DNA of 64,000 nucleotides from Neodiprion pinetum. Taxonomy: Eukaryota > Arthropoda > Insecta > Hymenoptera > Diprionidae. The notes under the pieces were generated by a model. That model saw only the letters and a list, made by a program, of their open reading frames with translations. It made no database searches and had not been told where the DNA came from. Where the stretch lies: NCBI RefSeq assembly GCF_021155775.2, contig NC_060233.1, positions 14,208,537 to 14,272,536 on the forward strand, given 5' to 3'. Shown here piece after piece: positions 44,665-56,700 of this stretch (its first letter is position 1; the number at the start of each line of letters is the position of its first letter). The translations under genes were made by a program, and so were the position numbers.

Positions 44665-47000
44665 CAATGACCCTCAGCCTGATCCAGAACTGGTGAATTA
44701 ATAGCATCATCATCAGTGGATTCGGTGTCAAAGGATTTAGTCTTGAACACAACTTTCCCCTTCTTTACAGGCTGTCTTCCTTTTCCCTTTTTAGTTGCCT
44801 TTGGTTCCTCTGATTCATGTTCATCATGTTCGGTATTTCCATTTTCTTGCAACGCGTCTGTAACTTCATTTTCTTCAGAGTCTGATTGAGATTCAAAAAT
44901 TTCTCCCTGAGCATTAGCTAAATTTTCGGCTTTATCTGCTTCCTCAATCTCTGCTTCTTCCGGTTCTTCTGTTACCTTACTAGCTGCAGCCTTTTTTGCA
45001 CGGCTGCCTCTGCTTGCTGCCTTCGCATTTATAGCGACATCCGCCAACTTTTTCTGTCCTCTACGTGTTTGTACCACTTCTTTTTCGTCGTCTTCTTCTT
45101 CTTCTTCTTCTTCTTCTTCTTTTGACTGATCAACTTTAACTGCATTTTTTCCTCGAGCTTTGACAACTTTTGGTTCGCTCTCAATAACTGCCTCCTCTTT
45201 TTCTGCAAATTTCTCAGCTGTGCGCCCTTTAGGCTTGACTTCCTTTGATTTCATTGCCTCAGTTTTTTTTGCACCGCCCTTATTTTTAGATGCCACCTTC
45301 TTATCATTATCAGCAGATTCTGCTTTAGCTGGTTGTTGATCCTTGACATTTTTCTTAGATCTTCCTTTGGGATGAGGTTTTACTGACAAAGAAAATTTTA
45401 ACATAAATAATTACTTCGTACTTGATTTGTACATTCAGGTAAATGTCTTTTTTATTAAAAAAATCAATAACTATTCTCTCTAGTAAATTCAATGGAATGA
45501 AGTCTAATATATGTGATGATTAGTGCGAGTGAAATTTTATAAGCTGACAGTATTTTACTTGAATTGATAATGAAAAGTGTGTATTCAAGGCACATTGAGT
45601 ATAACATTATAAATGAAACTCTTATGCCAGATTACAGGATAATTCATATAAAGAGAACTTATTTTTCCATATTGACAAAATATTTAGTCATCTTGGAAAC
45701 ACGAGGAAACAGGTGGAAAGTATCATTTGATTCGATATTTTTTTCAAAACATTCAGAAGATGCCGTAGTCGGCTTTACCAACCACGTTAAACGTCACTTA
45801 TTTTGACCATTACCAAAACCTATGGATTACCGACATAAAAATACCACCGTCAGAGCAATTTTAGATGCAATATTGAATATGAATTTCGAAAAATAAGTTG
45901 TGTTTTACACATCAAAAATGGTAAGAAGTATATACCTACAATTAAATTATCACTTATTGCGGGAATACATTTTGTGGTGTTATTGCCGCCTGAAACAAGA
46001 GTCTTTGGATATTTTTATTTGGCACTAAATGTAGAATTGTGCTGACTGCTGCATTTGGACATTGGTGATGCATAGACTTAGGTAGTAGTCAAAATGAGTG
46101 AAATTTTACTCAGTTGGTAAAAGCTGACTATAGCATGCTCAATCTGTTATTAGACCGGTTAAACAGCAAGGTGTACCTACATTTGCTGTGGATTTGTCAA
46201 AATAATGATTTTATACGAGTGAGGTAGCATTGTGAAAAGAATGTTAGCAAGCTGAAAAAAAATGTGTTCGTTTATCGCAGGGTTGGCATGTTCCTATCAT
46301 ATTGCCCACAGTATATTAGGTTAACGACTTTATATAATAAACAAAAACACATCTTGCTAGAAATTTATAATCAATGTTCGATCCTGGACTGCCCAGGGAA
46401 AAGCCGCTTGCAACAATATGTAAATAATACGTTACACATCGCCTCCACGTTATGGTGTAATTCTATTGAACAGTATGAAAATCTACATTTGAGCAAATGA
46501 TATTGCGTGTAAAAGAAATTTGTATAATATTAACGAGTCACGTGATAGCAGCATCTTCCATATTTTAATAGAGGTATTCTTTGTGGTGACGGCTGTGTTA
46601 CACGCGACAAAGTTTGGGAACAAAAAAAATATGACCGGAAATACGGGTATTGACAATTGCGTAATTTATAATTTTTTTTACCATTAGGTTCTTCCATGTC
46701 GTTTTGCGTTTTTTTCGTCATTGCCTTGACTCGATTCTCGTTCAAGTCTTCTTCGACGTCATTTGCCTTTTTGGCAGCCTTCGGTTTGACCGGCTTCTTA
46801 ACGGGCGCTGGCACTTCCTCAACCGACTCTGGTTTTTTATTTTTGGCAGCCCTCGGAAGCCTCACTTCTCTCGGCTCGTCTGTAATTACCGATTTTTGTA
46901 CGGCTGTTTTCTTTTTCTTTGTTGGGCTAACGTCGCCGCCCCGAGCTGCCGTTTCCAAGGGTTCATCTTCGACACGTTTTGCGTTTTTCCGTGGAGCCAT
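44665..47000 (-). CDS. Lys/Glu-rich, probably nuclear protein (3' end unresolved)
   Basis: Exon 1 (47000-46682) starts MAPRKNAKRVEDEPLETAAR and leaves phase 1 at AATG/GTAAAA. Exon 2 (45382-44665) enters in that phase after tttctttgtcag with KPHPKGRSKKN and leaves phase 2 at CATTG/GTATGT. Together they give about 345 residues dominated by Lys, Glu, Ala and Pro, with repeated basic KKxK clusters, an uninterrupted acidic run (nine Glu, then Asp-Asp) near the middle, and a Ser/Asp-rich end (TKSFDTESTDDDAINSPVLD). There is no folded domain. The composition resembles chromatin or nucleolar proteins such as HMGN- or nucleolin-like N-termini, but I cannot name a family. The last exon is missing; a next exon beginning with A would give TGA and end the protein at once. 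Confidence 0.7.
45091..45121. repeat. (GAA/GAG)n run encoding polyglutamate
   Basis: Nine consecutive TTC units on the plus strand code for the acidic run of the Lys/Glu-rich protein. It is a slippage-prone microsatellite inside coding sequence. Confidence 0.8.
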
Positions 47001-48224
47001 GTTTGTTTGCCGGTGTTTTTGGCGGGCTATGCGCCGCGAGTCGAGAATTGAAGGATAAAGACAAGGCTGTCGACGTCGCTATTATCCGGAAAGTTAATCA
47101 CCGCTTTTGGTATAATTAATGATCTGTCGTTGTGTTCCAAGATTTTTATGATAAAACTGTTCTACCTTCACTATAAGTACGTTTGCGTATGGATCACACG
47201 ACGCAAATTACTTCAGCATGCGCCCGACAATCAATTTGAAATGAGACGAAAGAAATCCCAACGTTTTTTTTTCTATTCTACGAGCTTCGTTTGTCGTTTC
47301 GACCAATCAGGGTTGATGTATGTATGCATGCATGTACATACATATGTATACTTACATTACAGAATCCTATCGAATCCTCGAATTGAAATCCGCGACGTCA
47401 AGCCACGTGAATGCCTGGAATTCGCTTATAGTGCTGTCAGCAATTTTTTATCTCTCTTACGCCGCCGAGTTTGCGGCTAGCTCTGCCTCTGTCCTAGGGA
47501 GTTCTTAGCGCTGCCAGCTTGTTTCGGAAAGTAGCCCTAATGGCACTGCATTGGGCTGATTAAAAACAGATCAAATTGATTACCGTTTATTACGATTTTC
47601 ATATGAAATTTGACTTATATTTCATAAACTGTGCTTCACATTTTCATGCATCATTAAACTCACGCATTTAACACTGTGCTAACTTATCTCTTTTTACTAA
47701 CTAAACATAATGTAATTTATTTAATAAATATTTTTGATAGCAAAGAATAATGGGCACGTTCCGAAAAACCGCTACCAACGCTGAAACCCTCTAGTATTTC
47801 GGAACACAACTCTAGACATAAAGTTAACAGTACAAAAGATGTACTCACCAGAAATGATTTGTAAACCACGATTTTAAACGCAACTAATTCAAATAACTGT
47901 ACGTAAAAGAATGTCAAACAAATTTATTTTACTTCCAACATATTTATTCATTTACAGAAACAATTTGTAATGTCACGCAAACATGGTGTACAGCACAACT
48001 TTGCATTCAAGATGGGCCTGTACTAATAACACCGAACCATAACTTCATTTCAGTCAGAAAAAGATCTGGGTACAATAGACGGGTCGTCCGCTAAATTTTG
48101 GAACACAGCTTATAGACCATTTTAGAGTGGAGCTGGATTATTCCAATATTTCGATTGACGGAATTCTTGTTGCTACTGTTTTTTATATTCTGGATCAGCA
48201 ATTCAGCCTTTTTGTTAATTCTTA
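47001..48224. other. Intergenic between the Lys/Glu-rich gene and the MIOX 3' end
   Basis: Contains the promoter side of the Lys/Glu-rich gene and one copy of a dispersed repeat (47425-47535). No other gene seen. Confidence 0.5.
47425..47535 (-). repeat. Dispersed ~105-bp repeat, copy A
   Basis: Its reverse complement matches 61463-61570: shared blocks CTGGCAGCGCTAAGAACTCC, CTAGGACAG, GCAGAG, AACTCGGC and TGACAGCACT. It lies about 430 nt above the start codon of the Lys/Glu-rich gene. The family is unknown; no inverted ends were seen. Confidence 0.7.
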
Positions 48225-48230
48225 TTTATT
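48225..48230 (-). terminator. Candidate poly(A) signal of MIOX
   Basis: AATAAA on the minus strand 86 nt below the MIOX stop codon. Confidence 0.5.
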
Positions 48231-48315
48231 TATACTTTTCATTATGTCTCAGGATTGAACAATCTCGTCCACTTCGAGTAATGTTTTCTGGCGTTGTTCG
48301 ACAGCGGGCAAAATT

Positions 48316-50361
48316 CTACCATTCTATTTCACCAGGGATGTATTTTTCTATGAGCCCCTCATAGTATGGCCACAATTTTTCAATATCGGGAACGGTGTCA
48401 CTCTTTGAGTAAAGATCGTACTTGCTGAGAACAGAAGCAATATTGCTAGCTGAGTAATTTATTCTTTGACTCTGAAACCTCTTTAAGGGAGTGCCCTGAT
48501 TGATTTCGGCATTGACGTATATATATCTCCAAATATTGAAGCCTATGTATCTCAAACGCGAAAAAGGGCTTACGCTTAAAGGGACATCCGTATTCTATAC
48601 GCAATTTTAAACAAAAACACTCTAATACACGTTCATTTTATGCAGAAATGAAGAAATAGCATGAATTCGACGAATTTATTATTGCGATTACGTAGAATCG
48701 GTACCATTTCTTTATTTCTACCTCAATTGAAAATATATTTTAGTGTTTTTGTTGAGAATTATGTATAGAATGGGGCTGTTAAGCTCGTTTTTACGTTTGA
48801 GATACATGGGTTTCGATGCTTGGAGATATATACGTCAACGTGGAAATCAACCAGGGCACACCCTTAAGCGCCCCGTCAATACTTGAAGATCTAGCCTATG
48901 TTTAGAAGTAACTGTTGTATCCGATCACATGCATGAATAAATATATTTTTTCAAAATTGCAAGTGAGTTACTTACTTGAATTCAAGTACCCATTTCAGGT
49001 TTTCGTTATCCTTCTCAGTACAAAAGTGAGAATAGTCTCCACTTCCATGCCAAGGGTAAAACGAATGATAACGAATCATAACTAAAGCCTCCTCTGGCAA
49101 TTTTGACTTATTATGTTTGAGTACGCGATAGAGGAATTCGTCATGACCCCATGACATCATCAAATTGTCCAGTCCGCACTTTGGCTTGTACATTCCATAC
49201 TTAGTGCTGAAAAGAATTTTTTTCAAAATTTAAGCAAATCAATCATGTAACACAGCCAATGATTTACCACTTGCTAATTGTTCAAAAAATATGTATTTTT
49301 CACTAGCTATTAAATCTTTGGCTGTTCGGTTCACCATTCTAGTTAGCAAAGGTATCGAATTGAAGATAATGCGTGAGTTTTATAAAAAAAAAAAAAAATG
49401 GTTTTTGTATAGGTTAAGAAATCGTTTACGAATTTGTGATGGTTGATACAAGACATTACTGAACAGGCATCAAAACATATATGTATATCATGAATATTCA
49501 TCATGAAAGACGTTAATTACTTGTAGCGGCTGTCCTTGCCATCAGGATTATCTTCAAAGCTGGTATCTCTGTAAACAATATGGTCTCCCCAGGCACAGCC
49601 AACAGGAAACGTATCCCCAACTACAGCCCATTGTGGTTCACCGTAGAAGGCCATTACCTAAAATTCAACGTTAACCAACGGTCATATGAAATTTTCTCCC
49701 ATCTAAACCTGAAAGTTTCCTAAGGTCTTATACACATACCTTGCCAAGATCATGTATTAGCCCTGTGAGATGGAACCAGTCGAGATCTGGATGATCCGCC
49801 CGGACACGTTCTGCAGTTTGGAATGCATGCACAATATTGGGCAAATTGGAATCCGGATCACTTTCGTCGACAAGGTCGTTTAGCTTGATCAGTGCATCTT
49901 TCACAGTCATTTTGAGCTTGTTAAAACGTAGCCAGTCTGCCATACGAGCTAGAAGAGCACAATACTGTGTTAATCGTGGTAGCAATTTATACAGCAGCCA
50001 TGTTAAAGTTATGGTAAAATTTGCAGGGACGAAATTTTCAATGATATCAATGTATCACACTTCTGTAGTTTTCGTTAAGTTATTGCGGCCTAATCTTCAG
50101 AACTTCATTCTCTGCATCTAGAACAATCCATGGACCTGAATTTTTGATCTATACGGTTCTATTGTAGATGGTTTCAATAATAAACAAACGAATTGAAGAT
50201 TAAATAATAATCAAACACATCTATAACCGGCTTTCCTTGAGTTGACCAAAAGTTATTATCACAATTCAGAATTAGTGGCACCTCGAATTTTCCATCAGGC
50301 TCGGTCAATCGTTACTTGAAGCACATACTAATTTACAATGAGCAGTTCTTCATCGTAATTA

Positions 50362-50402
<41 letters not shown>

Positions 50403-51050
50403 GATTATAAATTTCACTTGAATTCTTAAACTTCACCTCTTAGACCATACAAGTATTTATACTTTGTATTCATTTATTGGGAATTAAAAATAACGAGTAG
50501 TTTCAATACTTGGTCATTTTATAAGTTATAAATCCAGATCTTAAATTCAGGTTGAAATAACAACAATGGTCTTGATACTAAACATTTATGTTCAATGCAT
50601 CAATGCATTTTCACACCTGAGATCCTATGACTACAAAAGTAAAACAGTTATGGACATATTTCGACTTGTTTGTCAACAATGTGAGAAAATTTAATTACTG
50701 ATATGAGTGATGCAAGCACACCTCAATGTATAATGCAATTATACCTGTGTAAGATCAAGAGTTTTGTAAAGTTATACAATGTCAAATGAAATACGATTGT
50801 GCAATGTGAAAATTACTTCAGTCAGTGTAGATGCGCAGAGATAAAATCATCAATCTTAATACTAACAGCGTACAAACTCCACTGTTTGATTAGTATGCAT
50901 ATCATGGTAGGTTTTCCGGACTCGTTCCTTGAGCGGATCTTCTGGGTCTACCGAATAATCTCTGAATTGACTGGCTGATTTTTCCGCGTGCACTGGTTCC
51001 GGTCGCAGGTGTTCCGATGGGTCGAGAATTGTAGCCGTCGGCCCAGGCGA
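48316..51050 (-). CDS. MIOX: Inositol oxygenase (MIOX), start exon missing
   Basis: Oxidises myo-inositol to D-glucuronate with O2 at a di-iron centre, the first step of inositol breakdown (cytosolic). Five exons: 51050-50867, 49948-49740, 49657-49521, 49206-48976, 48424-48316; 870 nt in phase, 289 residues plus stop, against about 285 in vertebrates. Conserved blocks: TYHDMHTNQTVEFVRSR, VDESDPDSNLPNIVHAFQTA, WFHLTGLIHDLGK (HD metal ligands), VMAFYGEPQWAVVGDTFPVG, YGMYKPKCGLDNLMMSWGHD, IRYHSFYPWH, KYDLYSK and the C-terminal YYEGLIEKYIPGEIEW. All expected His/Asp ligand blocks are present, so the enzyme should be active. The first exon of the list begins SPGPTATILDP after an attctag acceptor and needs an upstream ATG in phase 0, which I could not fix. 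Introns hold an ATT microsatellite and a MITE. Confidence 0.95.
48482..48868. mobile_element. 387-bp MITE with ~90-bp inverted arms, in MIOX intron
   Basis: The left arm (48482-48571) reads TTTAAGGGAGTGCCCTGATT; the right arm (48781-48867), inward, reads TTAAGGGTGTGCCCTGGTTG. Both continue through GACGTATATAT, CTCCAA and ATGTATCTCAAACG. The arms are about 83 per cent alike by eye. The insert separates the last two MIOX exons. A related single arm is at 35465-35553. Confidence 0.8.
50359..50400. repeat. (ATT)n microsatellite
   Basis: About 14 trinucleotide units in the first identified MIOX intron. Confidence 0.9.
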
Positions 51051-53672
51051 CTAGAATTTCAAAAATTATGATAAAAATCTAATGCCAAAGGCTGCTGCTG
51101 ATTAGAAGCTTGTAAAAATTCACATAACGTTGAAGTGCAATTTAATTTTTCAAAAGATAAATGGAGTTATGAGTTATCTTCATTAATCGTTTCAAATCGT
51201 GCTATTTAAATTGTTGATTTCTTACTGGGCTGCTGGGCTGCACGGTACGTCATGATAGTAAACATGAATGTACAGCGTTTGTCTTCCGTAGAATAAAAGC
51301 GGATGAATATTTGGAGAATACTGATTCAAGATAGCGAACTTGACTTATTTTACGGAGAATTAGAAGGAACACGTGCATACAATCCCTAGTGCTTCAAATG
51401 TATTGAATTAGTCTAAAATTTAAAAATTGAAAGATCCAACTTGTCTTATAACTGCTACTGGAACACGGCTTTATCTAGAGGGCTCTAGCTTTATAGCTTT
51501 AGCCCCTCCTTACTGCTGTGATTCTGATACGTTATAATACTGGAGTTAAAAATACTCCAGATAGGCCATGTGCGAAGAGACTGTGAGTTAACACAGAAGA
51601 AATTTAATTTATCGCCAACTTCCTCTATTTGTTCACGCATTTAACACGTATGTGTGCAGTCCAGCATGTTGACAATGATGCTGTCTAGTCTCTAAATCTT
51701 TTCAAATACAACACAGATAACAGTTAACGCGTTTCATATTTGAACTTTGTGATAAGGAAACAAACGTGGAAAGTTTTATCGATTGTTTGTGTTCGATCTA
51801 ATAGAGAATCGGCAACTAAATTTTTTGAATTCATATATTCCACAAATGTACCATTGGCCCATAACAAAAATTAATATAATTATCTACTTTTTTTTTTAAA
51901 AATATGTGCTTAACTTTTTTTGCTACACTAGAGTATTATTGCTATTAGGGCAGTAGATAGTTTCATTTTCTTTATCCGTTCAAGCAGTTTGTAAAGGTTT
52001 CACGAGTACAGCAACTCGAGGGAGAATAAGGGGTTCTGTATGGTGCAATAACATTCTAACGGGATTGATTACAGCACATTGGGAATCGGATTAAAAATTT
52101 CATGTCTAACTTTTGTTGGCTTTCATATGGATGCTACGTAAAGAGAATAAAACTGTCAGAACCCCCAGTCACGTTGTTATTCAAGTGTGGCAAATTTTGT
52201 TGGCCACATATTCTTGAAAGAAAAGTAGACTCATATAATTATTTTTGTCATAGGCCAATGCTGCATTTATAGAACATACAAGTGTTAACAACAGATTAGC
52301 TACTACAAAAATCAATATAACAATCTGAAGCATTGTTGATGTACAATTTCTTAGATCACCATATATTCTAACTTCATCATGTGCAGATGTGTTTTCCGGT
52401 ATAAAGCAGTAACTTTTTTCAATAATTAAATGCCAATGTAGAAAAAGTTTGTTTCCCAGAGGTAAGTTTCGCAGTTGTACAAGCCGAAGAAAGAATATAA
52501 TTGTTTGTTATCCCGTTAATATTTTGGCGTTAAATCTTTGACAGATTGTCGAAATAATACATTGATTGACACTGCGTAATAATTACATTGATTTCCAACA
52601 CCTATGCCTACAGATTTATAAAAATTTTATTTGTACGTACAATAACTTTGGCAGACATCTCGGCAATTCCTTTAAGGTCAACAGTAGTGCTTCTTACACT
52701 GACTCGTTGGCTTTATCGTCGAGCGAATTTATAAATCTCAGCAGCATCACCCTTGACCCTCCAGATTGTTGCGATAATTATTATTATACTAACGTCAGAA
52801 ATGGCATATCACAGGTCATACTGTCAACTGATTGCTGAATTGTATAATTTCGTAAGACAACGAGGTTTGGCAAATTTTTCCATCAATCACAAGGTTGCAT
52901 GATTCTTTTGGGGGATTGATAAGTTTCGCAATTTGTTTTCATCACTTAAATTTTGATAATCTTATTTTGCAGTAGTCAAATTCAATACAGCAGTACATTA
53001 TTGTCATTAATAATTATGAAATCATCATTTGAAACCTCTCGGCTATCTCTTTGGGTGTAACATTATTCGATTACAAGTAGATGGTTGTTTATCAAAAAAG
53101 GAACTAGTGATCGCAAGTCAAAGAATATCATCCATTTTTCGAAAATATACGCGTATTCAAACGCGAATAAGATTTTCAATTGGTAATATCTTTTGACATT
53201 CAATAATTTTTTCGTGTATAAACATTTGTTGATAATCTTTAACTGTGTTCAATGAAAATTCGCCAATAGTGAGTAATTTCACTCACTGTTTATCTCTATG
53301 AATTACATAATTATCAATCTGTTGCTTTATCAGGCTTCAAAGTTTTGCAATTGGTTGATATTTTTCATGAATTTAGATTTACATCCGAAGACAACTAATG
53401 GAAGTTGCCAGGTCATAAGTTATCTTTTCAAAGACCTCTAGACCCTTTCATTATTTTGTATGATGATTCAAAATGTCGATGAGTAAATTTTATGTATGCT
53501 GACAATTTATGTATTCAGTATTTGTATCAGACGAAGACTATGCAAATGTTCATTAATATTTGGTGTCACGATATAAAATTTGTTTGAAGGTAAAGCTTGA
53601 AATGACATTCGATTCATAGAAATGTAAAAATAAATTTGGCTGTTAATACATGCAATTTTTTCTTTCTGTTTC
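51051..53672. other. Region upstream of MIOX; start exon expected here
   Basis: MIOX needs a short 5' exon with an ATG in phase 0. A minus-strand ATG near 51250 (MTYRAAQQP) ends at a GTAAGA donor in phase 1 and does not join in frame. A minus-strand ATG near 52747 (MLLRFINSLDDKANES) reaches a GTGTAA site in phase 0 but is unsupported otherwise. Nothing else was identified. Confidence 0.35.
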
Positions 53673-53768
53673 TTTAATTTTTTTGTAAATATTTTACACT
53701 TATCAAGTGTTATAGCATTATATACAATTTTACATGCATACTTATCTAGTTTTGAAAAAGATATCGTT

Positions 53769-56700
53769 TCAAGATGCGCCAGAATCTGATTCACTGGAAT
53801 TACTGTCCTTCCGCGAATGTTTAGAACAATGACTTTGTCGGCGTAATGGTGTTTTTGAACGAGACCGGTGTCTTGATGACGATGATTTTTTGGTTTTCTT
53901 GGATTTGTGGAAGCGGGAACTCGAAGGGCTATCGTAGCTGGAATTAAATGTAATAATTATTAAATTAAACGGTATAATGTTCATTATTTGATAATCTGCT
54001 ATCAACTACATGATTATAAGTTGAGTCGAGGTAGAAATAAACGTTGTACATTGTTTTAGAATGAACAATACCTGGAAACACAAACGACAGCTCGAATTGG
54101 GATTTTTAGATACCTTTTGTGCGAGGTCTTTTTTTTCTTGTGCTTCTTGTGCTGTTTACTTCTGTCCGAATGGCTGCGACTTCTACTGCGACTTCTAGAA
54201 GATGGCCTTGGGCGTTTGCTGCCCAAGTCGGAACCTTTGAGCCTATTCATTAAGGAATTGCCATTTATTCGTGCGTCCGCATCTTCGCTGGCGGCTGGTG
54301 TCGGTGAGGGGATTGAATGAACCTCGTCTGAATCATCGGTTTTTCGAAAGGCAATATTAGGAATGGCGGCTCCGATTTTGGACAAAGCAGGCACTTGTAT
54401 TTGGCTGAGGAACATTGCAGCCTTCTTTTTCCTTTCTAATTGAAGCTGTCTTTCGCGAGAATTTGCGGCCAGCTTATCCCGCGCAGCAGCGGCAAGTTTG
54501 TCTTTTATTCTCTCCTCAGCTTGCTTATTTCTAACTTCTTTTTGACAGTCTTCAAAAATGTCCTCAGTCAGGTCAACGAACTCTTTGTAGTCAATTTTAC
54601 TCTTCTTTTCAGACTTTGATATCTCTTTATCAATTTTCGACACTCGACTCTCCTCGCTGCTATCAGGCGGCGAGTTAGGCTTGGAATTTGTTTCACGTTT
54701 ACTTTCTTCCACGTCCTCATCGCTTTCTTCCAGCGGCAGCGCACTACGTTTTTCAATTACAGTCGATTCTCCTTCCTTTGGCTTCTTTATAGAAAATGAC
54801 ACAGTCGTTACCTGTTTGCCACCCTGTTCGTGTTTAACATCTCCCTTCTTCTTGGCCTGTATCATTTTTACCCTCTTCTGCACCTCCTCCATTCGCTGTT
54901 GTTTTTTTTGCAATTCTTGCAACTTCTTTTGTTTCTCCTCTTGAGGTTCTTGTTCCTGAAGAAGTTGCTCTTCCGTTAATGCTTTAGTATCTACAGCACC
55001 TTCGTAGATCGTTAATTTGTGAGCGTAGTAGCCATGATATTGGTGCGATAATTCAAGAAAATTGAACCTTGGATCCCCTTTGCCTTTCACGATTGCCTCA
55101 AAGTCTCTACCATTCTTGGCCACGTAGCTGGCCATCTTATCGATGATTATTTGAACATCGGCAGGTGGGACAATGAAGGAAGGCCTACCCAAAGGCTTTG
55201 GTGGTGTTTGTCCATAGGGCACCAGAGATACCTGAACGTCCTTCGCTTGTTGAGGTGGAGAACATGCGCTTGATTGAGATATATTTTCCAGTGGTGGCTC
55301 GACTTGTCCGTTCGATCCATAAATCACTGGACCATGCACATATTGCTGAGGTGCTGGCGGATATGGTGCTGGGTAGTTCTGCAAGTGATCGAAGCAAGAA
55401 GGTTAATCAACGATACTTTTTTCAGGTTACCATAGCGATATTAAACTCAGATTGTACACACAGGTATATCTTACGAGCTTATCGATAAGAACAATTGGCA
55501 GTCTTTTAGGATTATAAAAGATGACAAGAGTGTATGTTCAAAATTCTACCCTTCGATGACCTTGTTCTTTCTTTGGGCATATTGACTTGAACTATCCAAT
55601 TCACTTTTGGCTGTTAGTACCTTTACTCGAGCAATATGATATTTATATATGATCATTTATGGCGTTACTCTAAAACAGTAACACAGTGAATTCTTTCTGC
55701 ATTTTTCTTTATCCGACCATTATTAATTTCAATGTCCTAAAATTTCGATTCATATCATACTCATATAAAACTTCCCCCGAGTAACAACAACAACGTTTAT
55801 TTATTACCTGAGGAGGCACGGGGTAGTAACTAGCTGGAGGTGAAGGCTGAGCACGAATCTCAACTTGGTGGGGTATCCGTGGCGGAGGCGGTTTTCCTGT
55901 GATCTTGTTCACCAGCATGGAGTAGGCACAATCGGCTGACGGCTTATACTGAATACTCGGAATACTGGGTGCCTGTGAATCAATTCATTTTGGATAAGTA
56001 GGTTGTTCTGAACTAACCCTTACATATTTATACTTCTCTATCCACTGTCTAGACAAATTTAATTAATATTTATTTCAAATCTAAGTACAAGGTCATAACA
56101 TTCAAATTAGGCGATACATTATAGACAGAATGTTAAAATATGTTTTGACATTGTGCTGAAAAAAAAAAAATAAAATATGTTTGTACCAATGGTACAGGGA
56201 ATTTATTTTATTTTGCTCAGAGTAAAATGTGTGAATGGGCAGAGTGAATTCAACAGCAGTAAAACTGTTCCAGGAATTTACAAATATTTACAGCGCGATC
56301 TAAGCATTCAAGGGTGTGAAAAGGGCTTATCTTTGTTTTTCACATAGACATTCATATTCAAAACATTATTGGCAGATTTTTGCTATTTGCCGCAAGAGCC
56401 CCGAGACGGAATTCCATTAAATAGACTAGTGAAATATCTAAGCATTGCTTGAGAACCGAAATGGGCTTATGAAATGGCAACTAAATGTCGTACATTTGAA
56501 TACCATAGCTATTTTGCAAATAAAATATCCGTCAATAAGTCAAAGATCTTTATATGCAAAAATCACACTGCTCAGTGTAGAGTAGATCATTTATAAATAA
56601 AGGGGCACAACGGACGATCCAATGCATACCAGAACCAGCCCTGGAAACAGAAACATTTTACATGTAAGTTAGATTTGCAAAACGTTTCAAATATTTTGGT

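Noticed and set aside
46696..47058. Two overlapping plus-strand frames
   Set aside because: Antisense shadows of exon 1 of the Lys/Glu-rich gene.
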